Of a stretch of 64,000 nucleotides of DNA, positions 16,359 to 25,239 are shown in pieces. Each line of letters opens with the position of its first letter. Position 1 is the stretch's first letter. The DNA lies in assembly GCF_001697185.1 (NCBI RefSeq), contig NZ_CP014224.1, forward strand, positions 1,116,001 through 1,180,000. Direction: 5' to 3'. The notes under the pieces were generated by a model. It was not told where the DNA came from. It did no database searches and saw only the letters and a program-made list of their open reading frames with translations. Source of the DNA: Wenyingzhuangia fucanilytica. Lineage in GTDB: Bacteria; Bacteroidota; Bacteroidia; Flavobacteriales; Flavobacteriaceae. A program made the translations under genes and the position numbers.

Positions 16359-17204
16359 TTACTTTTTACCCTGTTGAAACAAAAACTCTTTTTCTTCTTT
16401 ACTTAAAGAATCGTATCCAGATTTACTTATTTTTTCTAGAATGATATTTATTTTTTGTTGTACCTCACTTGGCGTAGGGGCTGGTTTTCTTTTATGATTA
16501 GACTTGTAACTAGTTTTTAACGGAGATTTTCTTTTAAAAGTATTTTTAAAAGGATTAGAAATAGAAAATTTATTTTGATAATAAATAGCTAAAAAACCAA
16601 ACAAAGCTCCACCTAAATGAGCTAAATGTCCTCCTGCATTTCCATCAGGAAGTTGTACCAAGTCTAAAGCCACAAAAATTAAAGCGATAACCCAAAGTTT
16701 TACAAAACCTATAAATCTTAACTTTAATTCATAATTAGGCATATAAGTAGTCAATCCAATTAAAATTGCCATAATTCCAGATGATGCCCCTACTAATGTT
16801 GCGTTTTGACTTTGTAAAGCAGGAAAAAAATTATAGCTAAAAATAAAAACAAGACCGCCAAAAACAGTTCCCCACAAATAGAAAGAAAGCAGTTTTTTAG
16901 GGATAAAATAATCTACAAATAGGTTACCTATGTAGTATAAAAAAATCAAATTAAAAAGTAAGTGTATAAATCCACCATGCATAAAACCATAAGTAACAAG
17001 TGTCCATGGTTTTATTAAAAACTCATCAACAGAAGCCGGTAATGATAACCAGGTGTAAAAAGCATTACCATTGGTGCCAAATAACCAGCCTAAACTACCT
17101 AATAGATAAGTAAGAATAAACACAGCAATGTTTATAAATATGAGTTTTTCTACAACAGACCCATATTGATACTTATGTTTTATTTGTGCAAAAATATCGT
17201 TCAT
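16359..17204 (-). CDS. Rhomboid family intramembrane serine protease (with C-terminal basic tail)
   Basis: A 281-residue protein with six membrane segments. GASSG (about residue 140) carries the catalytic Ser, and the His lies in HLAHLGGALFGF (about 195), the rhomboid Ser-His dyad. HGGFIHLLFNLIFLYYIGN provides the family's TM2 histidine/asparagine motif. The C-terminal 65 residues are cytoplasmic, lysine-rich, and end in a short helical segment (SKSGYDSLSKEEKEFLFQQG) seen in flavobacterial rhomboids. It should cleave membrane proteins within the bilayer. Its gene is 3 bp from a second rhomboid gene; tandem rhomboids beside mutL are a recurring arrangement in this family. Confidence 0.9.
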   Translation of the reverse strand: MNDIFAQIKHKYQYGSVVEKLIFINIAVFILTYLLGSLGWLFGTNGNAFYTWLSLPASVDEFLIKPWTLVTYGFMHGGFIHLLFNLIFLYYIGNLFVDYFIPKKLLSFYLWGTVFGGLVFIFSYNFFPALQSQNATLVGASSGIMAILIGLTTYMPNYELKLRFIGFVKLWVIALIFVALDLVQLPDGNAGGHLAHLGGALFGFLAIYYQNKFSISNPFKNTFKRKSPLKTSYKSNHKRKPAPTPSEVQQKINIILEKISKSGYDSLSKEEKEFLFQQGKK

Positions 17205-17207
17205 ATT

Positions 17208-17924
17208 TTAATACATTCTATATTGATTTTTCTTCCAGAAATAAGCCATAATCAAACCAATAACAGCTCCACCTACATGCGCAAAATAAGCAGTGTTTAC
17301 AGGGCTTAGTAAAGGTTGACCAGTAATACCAGAAATTAAATCGGCAATTACAATTACAGGAATAAAATACTTTGCTTTTATAGGTAATACAAAGTATAAA
17401 TAAATTTCTGAGTTAGGGAAATTCCATCCATAAGCAGCTAACAATCCAAAAACAGCACCAGAAGCACCTAACATTTGCATGTTGTAAATACTGTTAGCTG
17501 TTTGTAATTGTTCGTTAGCATAAATTTTTGTGGGAGAAAATAACTCGTAAATTTCTTGCTTGTTAGATCCTAGATTGATTAAGGCATCAACAGCACCAGT
17601 AAACTCAAAATGACGTTCTAATAAATAAATAATACTTGCTCCAATTCCGGCAGAAAAGTAAAAGAATAAAAACTTATTTTTTCCATATAGCTGAACTATT
17701 GGAGTACCAAAAAAGTATAAGGCCAACATGTTAAAAAAGATATGTCCAATGCTTCCGTGCATAAACATACTGGTTACCAATTGCCAATATTCAAACTTTG
17801 GATTGTCAAAATAATGTAAGTTAAACATCGCCCCTAAATCTATGTTTTGCATGCTTATAGTAGCCACAAAAAATAAAATATTGATGATGATAATGTGCTT
17901 AATAATATCGGGTACTCTACTCAT
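17208..17924 (-). CDS. Rhomboid family intramembrane serine protease
   Basis: A 238-residue six-TM rhomboid. HGSIGHIFFNMLALYFFG is the TM2 box, GASGAVFGLLAAYG holds the catalytic Ser (about residue 155), and AHVGGAVIGLIMAYF holds the His. An insertion between TM3 and TM4 (about 95-145: HFEFTGAVDALINLGSNKQE...) is longer than in the downstream paralog. It sits 4 bp after mutL and 3 bp before the other rhomboid, so mutL, both rhomboids and the EEP gene probably form one operon. Substrates unknown. Confidence 0.9.
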   Translation of the reverse strand: MSRVPDIIKHIIIINILFFVATISMQNIDLGAMFNLHYFDNPKFEYWQLVTSMFMHGSIGHIFFNMLALYFFGTPIVQLYGKNKFLFFYFSAGIGASIIYLLERHFEFTGAVDALINLGSNKQEIYELFSPTKIYANEQLQTANSIYNMQMLGASGAVFGLLAAYGWNFPNSEIYLYFVLPIKAKYFIPVIVIADLISGITGQPLLSPVNTAYFAHVGGAVIGLIMAYFWKKNQYRMY

Positions 17925-17928
17925 AATC

Positions 17929-19803
17929 CTAATCGGTGTTAAAAATAACGTCTAGTTTTTTACTGGTAACCGTTGTGTAAATTTTCTTTCTAAACGGTGA
18001 TATATTTGCTTCTTTACAGGCAAATAAATCTTGTATTAAAACTTCTTGTTCTACATCTGTTAATTTAGTTCCAGTCTTTATGGCTAGGGTCTTTGCTAAT
18101 GATTTAGCAATCATATCTAGCTGACTAAAACTGTTTTCTTGAATGTCTTCTTGAAAATCTTCTATCAATTGTTCAAAAACCATGCTAATTTGACTCTCAC
18201 TTATTGTGGTAGGAATTCCTGACACAATTACATGGTCTTTAGACATGTCTTCAAACATAAATCCAGTACTTTCTAACTCTTCTTTAATGTTTTTAAGTAT
18301 ATGCAATTCTTGTTTACTGTAGTTTATACTTATAGGAAATAACAATTGTTGGCTTGATGCTTCTTTAACAGTAATATTGGCTAAAAAGTTTTCGTATAAA
18401 ACTCTTTGATGTGCCAAATGTTGATGCACCAAATAAGTTCCTGTATTTAAATTACATAAAATGTATTTGTTCTGAATTTGAAAAGTGTCTTTCACCAATT
18501 TGGTTTCTTTGGTTTCAAACAATTGTGGATTTAATTCATTTTCTATAACAGGAGTATTGGCAATAGATTCCAATCCATTATATAAGGTTTCCCAACTTCC
18601 TTCATTCTTTTTTGATGAAAAAGATTTTGAAGGAGAAGCGTAGCTTTTAGTTGTTTTGGTTTCTTTTTCTTGAAAAGGATTAAAGTTAGATTCCGTTTTA
18701 AATGGATTAAAATTAGGATCTACCTCAATTTTAGGAGCGCTAATAGGCTTGTCTTTATAACTATAAGGAGTTTCTAAATTTTTGTCTTTCGTAAAATCTA
18801 GAGCAGGCATAATATTATACTGTCCTAAGCTGTGTTTTACAGCGGCTCTTAATATTTCGTATAATACTTTTTCGTTATCAAACTTTACTTCTGTTTTGGT
18901 AGGGTGGATGTTGATATCAATAGTATTGGTCGGAACCTTTAAGTATAAAAAATAACCAGGATGTGTTCCTCTTTCTGTTAATCCATCAAAAGCTGCATTG
19001 ATGGCGTGATGTAAATAGGGACTTTTGATAAATCTATCGTTTACAAAAAAGAATTGTTCTCCACGTTTCTTTTTGGCAAACTCGGGTTTCATAATAAATC
19101 CACTAAGTTTTAAAACATCTGTATCTTCATCAATAGGGATTAAGCGTTCGTTGGTTTTTCCACCAAAAATATTAACGACTCTTTGTTTTAAATTACCTGA
19201 GGGTAAATTAAATATTTCTGAATTGTTGTGATTTAATACAAAATGAACATCAGCATGAACCAAAGCAACACGTTGAAACTCATCAATAATATGTCTGGTT
19301 TCTACGGCATCTGATTTTAAGAAATTTCTACGAGCAGGAATATTAAAAAATAAATTCTTTACAGCAGTATTGGTCCCAACAGGACTCGGTATAATTTCTT
19401 GATTGGTAATTTTACTACCTTCAATTTGAATACAAGTTCCTAATTCGGCATCAGCTTGTTTGGTTTTCATTTCTATTTGAGCAATAGCAGCAATAGAAGC
19501 CATCGCTTCGCCACGAAAACCTTTGGTAGATAAATTAAATAAATCCTCTGCTTCTTTAATTTTAGAAGTGGCATGTCTTTCAAAACAAAGTCTTGCATCA
19601 GTCTCGGACATACCTGTTCCATCATCAATTACTTGAATAAGCGTTTTTCCCGCATCTTTTAAAATTAGGTGTATGTTTTTTGCTCCGGCATCAATAGCGT
19701 TTTCTAATAGTTCTTTAACTACAGATGCAGGTCTTTGAACCACCTCACCAGCTGCAATTTGATTGGCAACATGATCAGGCAATAGTTGAATAATGTCAGA
19801 CAT
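17929..19803 (-). CDS. mutL: DNA mismatch repair protein MutL
   Basis: A 624-residue protein. The GHKL ATPase domain occupies about residues 1-330: VVKELLENAIDAGA, DDGTGM, TKGFRGEAMASIAA and GTNTAVKNLFFNIPAR. After a Ser/Lys-rich linker (about 340-430) comes the C-terminal dimerisation domain. In endonuclease-type MutL this contains DQHAxxER; here the equivalent is HQHLAHQRVLYE, lacking both the acidic first residue and the Glu, and the C-terminal CPHGRP-type zinc motif appears as SPFRKK. I infer a MutL without nicking activity. It couples mismatch recognition by MutS to excision. Likely operon with the downstream rhomboids. Confidence 0.95.
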   Translation of the reverse strand: MSDIIQLLPDHVANQIAAGEVVQRPASVVKELLENAIDAGAKNIHLILKDAGKTLIQVIDDGTGMSETDARLCFERHATSKIKEAEDLFNLSTKGFRGEAMASIAAIAQIEMKTKQADAELGTCIQIEGSKITNQEIIPSPVGTNTAVKNLFFNIPARRNFLKSDAVETRHIIDEFQRVALVHADVHFVLNHNNSEIFNLPSGNLKQRVVNIFGGKTNERLIPIDEDTDVLKLSGFIMKPEFAKKKRGEQFFFVNDRFIKSPYLHHAINAAFDGLTERGTHPGYFLYLKVPTNTIDINIHPTKTEVKFDNEKVLYEILRAAVKHSLGQYNIMPALDFTKDKNLETPYSYKDKPISAPKIEVDPNFNPFKTESNFNPFQEKETKTTKSYASPSKSFSSKKNEGSWETLYNGLESIANTPVIENELNPQLFETKETKLVKDTFQIQNKYILCNLNTGTYLVHQHLAHQRVLYENFLANITVKEASSQQLLFPISINYSKQELHILKNIKEELESTGFMFEDMSKDHVIVSGIPTTISESQISMVFEQLIEDFQEDIQENSFSQLDMIAKSLAKTLAIKTGTKLTDVEQEVLIQDLFACKEANISPFRKKIYTTVTSKKLDVIFNTD

Positions 19804-19815
19804 TAAGAATAGATA

Positions 19816-20097
19816 TTATCTTAGTATGTAAATTGCTGTAATGGATAAAATGGCAATGATGATGGCCAATCTGTAAGTAGATTTTCTATCTGCATTTGAA
19901 GCAGATCTACTTCTGTTCCATTCGTGTTTTAGATTGTTTTTAGAAAGTGTTACGGTGTATTCACTTTCCTCATCTTCTTTTCGCTCTCTTTTGTAACGAT
20001 CTTCTAAAGCTTGTAAACGCTCCTTACGCTCGTCGTAATAACGAGGTTTGTAGTTAAATACATAGTGACCTATGGGTTTGAAAGGGGTTTTAAACAT
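19816..20097 (-). CDS. Small tail-anchored hypothetical protein between ribH and mutL
   Basis: A 93-residue protein with a basic and aromatic N-terminus (FKPIGHYVFNYKPRYYDERK), a charged helical middle and one C-terminal hydrophobic segment (about 74-92) ending in Arg. It looks like a tail-anchored membrane protein. Homologs at this place in Flavobacteriia are sometimes named 'riboflavin synthase subunit beta' because of the neighbouring ribH, but nothing in the sequence supports that. It begins right at the T-run of the ribH terminator and lies 12 bp upstream of mutL. Confidence 0.7.
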   Translation of the reverse strand: MFKTPFKPIGHYVFNYKPRYYDERKERLQALEDRYKRERKEDEESEYTVTLSKNNLKHEWNRSRSASNADRKSTYRLAIIIAILSITAIYILR

Positions 20098-20104
20098 GGC
20101 TTAT

Positions 20105-20149
20105 AAAAAAAACATTATTGTCAAATTTAAGAAAAATTCGACAATAATG
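20105..20149 (-). terminator. Terminator after ribH
   Basis: Arms cattattgtc (20113-20122) and gacaataatg (20140-20149) form a 10-bp stem; on the minus strand a T-run (20112-20105) follows. It separates the TPR-ribH unit from the small ORF-mutL unit; its T-run ends within 10 bp of the next start codon, so some read-through is likely. Confidence 0.75.
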
Positions 20150-20168
20150 CTTTGTATTTGGTAGGGGA

Positions 20169-20648
20169 TTAGCGTTTGTTTAAAGCAGCCATTTTAATAG
20201 CAGCAACAGCACACTCAATACCTTTGTTTCCTAATTTACCTCCAGATCTGTCTAAAGATTGTTGTTTTGTATTGTCTGTAAGTACACAGAAAATAGTAGG
20301 AGTATTGTATTGGATGTTAAGGTCTTTAATACCTTGTGTTACGCCTTCGCAAACAAAATCAAAATGTTTTGTTTCTCCTTGAATAACGTTTCCAATAGCT
20401 ATAATAGCATCAACATTTCTGCTTTCTAGCATTTTTTTACATCCGTAAATCAACTCAAAACTTCCTGGAACTTTCCAAGTAATGATATCTTCTTCGGCAA
20501 CACCGTTGTCTAATAAAGTATCAATAGCTCCTAGGGTTAAGTTCTCAGTAATTTCTGGGTTCCATTCAGAAGTAACAATTCCAAATCTAAATCCTTTTAC
20601 GTTAGGTAAATCATCTTTATCGTATGCAGATAAGTCTGTAGTAGCCAT
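20169..20648 (-). CDS. ribH: 6,7-dimethyl-8-ribityllumazine synthase
   Basis: A 159-residue enzyme of riboflavin synthesis. It condenses 5-amino-6-ribitylaminouracil with 3,4-dihydroxy-2-butanone 4-phosphate to give lumazine. Diagnostic segments are FGIVTSEWNPEI, VPGSFELIYG, AIGNVIQGETKHFDFV (with the catalytic His) and GKLGNKGIECA. Length is normal. Its start codon overlaps the stop of the upstream TPR gene by one base (TAATG), so translation is probably coupled. A terminator lies 20 bp after the stop. Confidence 0.97.
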   Translation of the reverse strand: MATTDLSAYDKDDLPNVKGFRFGIVTSEWNPEITENLTLGAIDTLLDNGVAEEDIITWKVPGSFELIYGCKKMLESRNVDAIIAIGNVIQGETKHFDFVCEGVTQGIKDLNIQYNTPTIFCVLTDNTKQQSLDRSGGKLGNKGIECAVAAIKMAALNKR

Positions 20649-21418
20649 TAGTTAGCGTATTTAGCTTGGTTGATGTATAAATCGATGTTTTTTGCTTGAG
20701 AAGAATTTGGGTAATTTTCTTTTACGTTTTCAAATAAATCTTCAGCTTTATCAAAGTCTTTTAAAGTTAAAGCAACTTTACCAGCTTTCATTAAATAAAC
20801 AGGAGCAATAGCATTGTTTGTAGCATTTTCTCCAGCTTTAGTAAAGTAAGTTAAAGCTTCGCTTGCATTATTGTTAGCCAAAGAAGCATCTCCAATATTA
20901 CCAGCTACAATTGCTTTTAAAACTGGGTCTTTTGTATCAACATTTTTTAAATACTCAATAGCTTTATTGTAAACTTTTAAGTTCATATAAGAAATACCAG
21001 CATAGTATTTAGCTAAGTTTCCAGCCTCTGTGTTTGAGTATTTTTTAGCAATATCGATCAATCCAAAGTTTCCTTCTGCACCTTCTAAAGCAGTAGTGTA
21101 TAAAGTTTCATCAGTTCCGGCACTAGCTTTTGTAAATTCTTGTTTAGCAAAAAACAATGCATTGGCCGCTGTTTTTTCTTTTGGAGCAGCTACAAACTGG
21201 CTGTATCCCATGTATCCAAAAATAATCAACACAACTGCAATTAATCCTATAAATAATGGTTTGCTATTTTTCTCAATCCATTTTTCAGATAAGTTTGCGG
21301 TTTCATCTAAAGTATTAAATACTTCAGCTGTAGTACTATGTTCAGCGTTTCCTGCATTATCAACAATCACCTCTACTTCTTCAGCTTTCTTATAGCCTCT
21401 CTTTTTATATGTTGCCAT
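20648..21418 (-). CDS. Membrane-anchored tetratricopeptide repeat protein (YfgM-like)
   Basis: A 256-residue protein. A Glu-rich cytoplasmic N-terminus (1-50) is followed by one membrane segment (SKPLFIGLIAVVLIIFGYMGYS, about 52-73). TPR-like helical repeats follow (about 95-250): YAGISYMNLKVYNKAIEYLKN, GDASLANNNASEALTYFTKAG, and MKAGKVALTLKDFDKAEDLF. The topology matches YfgM/tetratricopeptide ancillary proteins that work with periplasmic chaperones, but that function is not proven here. It is translationally coupled to ribH by a TAATG overlap and divergent from recF, with about 120 bp between. Confidence 0.85.
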   Translation of the reverse strand: MATYKKRGYKKAEEVEVIVDNAGNAEHSTTAEVFNTLDETANLSEKWIEKNSKPLFIGLIAVVLIIFGYMGYSQFVAAPKEKTAANALFFAKQEFTKASAGTDETLYTTALEGAEGNFGLIDIAKKYSNTEAGNLAKYYAGISYMNLKVYNKAIEYLKNVDTKDPVLKAIVAGNIGDASLANNNASEALTYFTKAGENATNNAIAPVYLMKAGKVALTLKDFDKAEDLFENVKENYPNSSQAKNIDLYINQAKYAN

Positions 21419-21554
21419 TTAATATTTTGATATTATTAAGGGTTAATTTTTTTATGAGTTTGGACAAAAATAGTTTTTTTAATCGAATATCAAAACACAG
21501 GATTCACCAAAAAGTGATAAATTGCACTTCCTTTTTTAATTGAGTAAAATAAAC

Positions 21555-22637
21555 ATGCATCTTAAGAAACTATCTTTGGTTAATTATAAAAACATCACAT
21601 CAGAATTATTTGATTTTGATGCCAAAATAAATTGTTTTATTGGAAACAATGGGGTTGGAAAGACCAATGTGCTTGATGCTATTTATTATCTATCATATAC
21701 AAAGAGTTATTTTAACGCTGTAGCTACCCAAAACATTAAGCATGGCGAAGATTTTTTTATCATAGAAGGTGATTATTTATTAGAAGATGAACGCTTAGAA
21801 AAAATTGTTTGTAGCCTTAAAAAAGGAACCAAAAAAGTAGTAAAGCGAAACGGAAAATCTTACGATAAATTTTCTGATCACATAGGAAACTTTCCATTGG
21901 TTATTATTTCTCCTTCGGATAGAGATTTAATTATTGAGGGTAGTGAAACTAGAAGAAAGTTTATGGATGGGGTGATTTCTCAACAAGATAGAGCCTATTT
22001 ACAAAACTTGGTGAACTACAATAAGGTTTTAGCGCAACGTAATGCTTTGTTAAAATATTTTGCAGCCAACAGAACTTTTGATGCACTAAATTTAAATGTA
22101 TATAACGAGCAATTGTTGGAGTTGAGTAATTATATTTATGAAAAACGTATTTGGTTTTTAAAAGAATTTGCTCCCATTTTTAATGAGTGTTATCAGGAAA
22201 TTAGCAATTCTAAAGAAGAGGTGAGTTTGTTGTATAAAACTCAGTTAGATGAGGCTCCTTTGTTAGAGTTGTTTGAACAAAATATTGGTAAAGACAGAAT
22301 GTTGCAATACACTTCTGTTGGGATTCATAAAGATGATTTACAGTTTGAATTAAATGGATATCCAATTAAAAAGTTTGGTTCTCAAGGTCAACAAAAATCT
22401 TATTTAATTGCTTTAAAACTGGCTCAGTTTGAGTTTATGAAACAAATTACTGGTAAAAAACCAATTCTTTTGTTTGATGATGTTTTTGATAAGTTAGATG
22501 AAGATAGAGTAACTCAAGTAATTAATCTGGTAAATAAAGATCATTTTGGTCAAATATTTATTACTGATACGCATGGAGAGCGAACCGAAAATGTTGTAAA
22601 AAGAACCAATCAACCCTATAAAATATTTCACTTATAA
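21555..22637 (+). CDS. recF: DNA replication and repair protein RecF
   Basis: A 360-residue SMC-like ATPase that loads RecA at gaps with RecO and RecR. The ATG at 21555 gives the family N-terminus [13 protein letters not shown]; an upstream TTG at 21540 is possible but less likely. The Walker A is GNNGVGKTN (about 32-40), the signature is [18 protein letters not shown], and Walker B is [13 protein letters not shown]. Length is as expected for RecF. The stop overlaps the start of a DUF721 gene (TAATG), an arrangement found throughout Bacteroidota. Confidence 0.97.
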   Translation: MHLKKLSLVNYKNITSELFDFDAKINCFIGNNGVGKTNVLDAIYYLSYTKSYFNAVATQNIKHGEDFFIIEGDYLLEDERLEKIVCSLKKGTKKVVKRNGKSYDKFSDHIGNFPLVIISPSDRDLIIEGSETRRKFMDGVISQQDRAYLQNLVNYNKVLAQRNALLKYFAANRTFDALNLNVYNEQLLELSNYIYEKRIWFLKEFAPIFNECYQEISNSKEEVSLLYKTQLDEAPLLELFEQNIGKDRMLQYTSVGIHKDDLQFELNGYPIKKFGSQGQQKSYLIALKLAQFEFMKQITGKKPILLFDDVFDKLDEDRVTQVINLVNKDHFGQIFITDTHGERTENVVKRTNQPYKIFHL

Positions 22638-22957
22638 TGGCTAAGAAAAAAATAGATTCTAGAACAGTTAGGCAAAGTGAGGCAAATCCTTTAAGTGATT
22701 TGATGAAACATTTTATTAAAGCAAATAATTTAGAACAAGGATTTCAGAAAATTAATGTTGAAGAAGAATGGGCAAAATTAATGGGGCCAGGGGTAAAATC
22801 TTATACAGAGAGAATAAGCCTTAAAGGTGGAACTTTAATGGTTAAAATTTCATCCGCAGCATTAAGAACAGAGCTAAGTTATGGAAAGGAAAAAATCCAA
22901 ACCATGATGAACGAAGCTCTTGGAGAAGAGTTAATTAAAAAAGTGATTTTAAATTAA
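22637..22957 (+). CDS. DUF721 (DciA-like) protein
   Basis: A 106-residue basic protein of the DUF721 family. Core residues are visible: NLEQGFQKINVEEEWAKLMGP, YTERISLKGGTLMVKISSAALRTELSYGK. DciA proteins of this family load the replicative helicase DnaB in bacteria lacking DnaC; whether the Bacteroidota form does so is inferred. It overlaps the recF stop by one base, and its own stop abuts the stop of the converging mutS2-like gene with no gap. Confidence 0.85.
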   Translation: MAKKKIDSRTVRQSEANPLSDLMKHFIKANNLEQGFQKINVEEEWAKLMGPGVKSYTERISLKGGTLMVKISSAALRTELSYGKEKIQTMMNEALGEELIKKVILN

Positions 22958-25168
22958 TTATTTTTTCCTCTTAGCAGCTACTACCAATTCAATTTTATCT
23001 AAAGTGGTAGCTGTGGTAAACATTCCATAATTAATGGTTACTTTTTTCTTGTCAATTTTTTCTATAATACCACAAGCTCTACCATCAATCAACCTTACTT
23101 TATCGTTTAGTTTAAAAACATAGCTTGCTTTTTTTTCTGCAGCTATTTTTTCTTCTTTTATCTTTTCTTTTCTAACCTCAATTACCTTTGTTAAAACCTC
23201 TTCTTCGGTTTTCTTTAAAATACTTTCCGCTTTTTTCTTAGCTATTTTTTCTTTTACCTTTTGCGGTTTAGATTTTTTAATCTTAGGATGGGCAATATCA
23301 TATTTAGATTTTTCTATGATTACCCATTTGTCTAATTCAGACTTAAATTCTTTTTTATTATTGGTTTGAAAGTATTTGTTTAACAGCTCGTTTATTTTTC
23401 TACCAATGCTTAATATTTTTTGATTGGTATCATACAGTGTTTGAAAACTTTCTAGTTTTTCTTGAATTTTATTTTCTTTTTCTGCCAAAACATCAGCATA
23501 TTCTTTAGCTTTAGAACTTTGTTGTTCCATGTCTAAAGTATTGCGTTGTAAATTGGTACGCTCTTGCTGTAGCTTAGAAATTGTTTTATCAAAACGAACT
23601 TTAGATTTGTCTATTTTCTTTTTAGCACGATTGATTAAACTAAAAGGAATTCCGTTTTTTTGAGCCACTTCAAAAGTAAAAGAACTTCCAGGCTGACCAA
23701 TTAGTAGTGTAAATAAAGGTTCTAATGTTCTGCTATCAAAAGCCATGTTGGCATTCACTACATTTTCCAATTCATCAGCCAATACTTTTAAGTTGGTGTA
23801 ATGTGTGGTAATAACTCCATAAGCACCAACATTGTAAAACTCTTCTAAGAAAATTTCTGCCAATGCTCCTCCTAATTCAGGATCGGAACCAGTACCAAAT
23901 TCATCAATTAAAAACAAAGTATTATTGGTGCATTTTTTTAAGAATCCACGCATGTTTTTTAATCGATAACTATAAGTACTTAATTGATTTTCTATAGATT
24001 GATTATCACCTATATCAGTTAAAATATGATCAAAAAAGTGAGTTGTACTATTTTCGTGTACCGGAATTAAAATTCCGCTTTGAATCATTACTTGTAATAA
24101 TCCAATGGTTTTTAACGTAATACTTTTTCCCCCTGCGTTAGGTCCAGAAATCACAATAATTTGCTGTTTTTCACCAAGCAAAAGTGTTTGAGGAACTACA
24201 GGTAAATTTTTTGATTTGTTTTTTTCTAATAAAATAGGATGGTAAGCATTGATGTAGTTTATTTCCTGATTTTTAGAAAATTCAGGTTTTACTCCTTCGA
24301 TTTCTTTGGCATAAAAAGCTTTTGCTTTTAACACATCTAAAGCGGTTAAAAGAACAATATAATCTTCTATTAATGGGGCAAAAGGTCTAATTTGATCGGT
24401 TAGAATTCTTAATATTCTATCTACTTCTTGCTTTTCTTCTAATAAAAGTTCTTGTAATTGTCTGTATAGGTTTAAGGTGTTTTGTGGAGCAATAAAAACA
24501 ATACTTCCTGTTTTAGAGGTTCCTAAAATACTTCCTTTTACTTTTTTTCTATGAATAGATTGTACAGCCAAAACAGGTTGATTTTCTATAATAGACTCTC
24601 TAATATCATCTAAATATCCTGCTTTGTTATATTTAGCCAATTCATTATTAAAAGAAGAACTTATTTGGCTACGAACATCATTTAGTTTTTTTCTAATTTG
24701 ATTCAGTAATTCAGAGGCTTTACTTTGCACTTCACCGTAATTGGTGATGATTTTAAAAATAGCATCTACAATATTTTTAGTAAACTCAACATCTTCAGTC
24801 AATAAAGATAAAGTAGGGTAGTAGTCTTTAAATTTTTGAAAATGAACTATAATCTCATTAGAAGTATTAGATATATTGGCAATTTTTAAAAAAGCTTCTG
24901 GTAAAAGTTTACTGTTTTCTATTTTTAAAAGCTTTACATCTTTGTCTATATCATCAAAATAATGGTTAGGAATTCTATTTTCACTAACCAAAGAGCCCAA
25001 GTATTCATTTACCTGTGCCAAAGCAATTTCTAAATCGGGTTTATTAGCAAAAGGAACAATATCTAAAATTAATTCTTTTCCTTTTTCCGAAGTACAATGC
25101 TTAGAAATACTTTCTAAAATGATAGAAAATTCTAAATCTTGTAAAGTTTTACTGTGTATTTGACTCAT
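22958..25168 (-). CDS. MutS2-like ATPase without Smr domain
   Basis: A 736-residue MutS-family ATPase. N-terminal core and coiled-coil clamp regions (about 1-310) precede the ATPase domain: Walker A SGPNAGGKSITLKTIGLL (about 340), FLIDEFGTGSDP, and THYTNLKVLA. It lacks the mismatch-binding domain of MutS1, so it is MutS2-type; it also lacks the C-terminal Smr nuclease domain of longer MutS2 proteins. Instead a long Lys/Glu-rich coiled coil (about 555-680) leads to a short KOW-like end (KLNDKVRLIDGRACGIIEKI). MutS2 proteins act on recombination intermediates or collided ribosomes; which applies here is unknown. Confidence 0.92.
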   Translation of the reverse strand: MSQIHSKTLQDLEFSIILESISKHCTSEKGKELILDIVPFANKPDLEIALAQVNEYLGSLVSENRIPNHYFDDIDKDVKLLKIENSKLLPEAFLKIANISNTSNEIIVHFQKFKDYYPTLSLLTEDVEFTKNIVDAIFKIITNYGEVQSKASELLNQIRKKLNDVRSQISSSFNNELAKYNKAGYLDDIRESIIENQPVLAVQSIHRKKVKGSILGTSKTGSIVFIAPQNTLNLYRQLQELLLEEKQEVDRILRILTDQIRPFAPLIEDYIVLLTALDVLKAKAFYAKEIEGVKPEFSKNQEINYINAYHPILLEKNKSKNLPVVPQTLLLGEKQQIIVISGPNAGGKSITLKTIGLLQVMIQSGILIPVHENSTTHFFDHILTDIGDNQSIENQLSTYSYRLKNMRGFLKKCTNNTLFLIDEFGTGSDPELGGALAEIFLEEFYNVGAYGVITTHYTNLKVLADELENVVNANMAFDSRTLEPLFTLLIGQPGSSFTFEVAQKNGIPFSLINRAKKKIDKSKVRFDKTISKLQQERTNLQRNTLDMEQQSSKAKEYADVLAEKENKIQEKLESFQTLYDTNQKILSIGRKINELLNKYFQTNNKKEFKSELDKWVIIEKSKYDIAHPKIKKSKPQKVKEKIAKKKAESILKKTEEEVLTKVIEVRKEKIKEEKIAAEKKASYVFKLNDKVRLIDGRACGIIEKIDKKKVTINYGMFTTATTLDKIELVVAAKRKK

Positions 25169-25239
25169 GCTTTAATTGTGTACTTACTGTAGATGTTGTT
25201 ATTTTGTAAGTAACACAAAAATACACATTCAAAACAAAT

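Noticed and set aside
19816-20097. Riboflavin synthase beta subunit
   Set aside because: The real lumazine synthase is ribH at 20169-20648; this small tail-anchored protein has no synthase residues.
22958-25168. Mismatch recognition protein MutS (MutS1)
   Set aside because: The N-terminal mismatch-binding domain with the Phe-x-Glu motif is absent and the core is MutS2-type.
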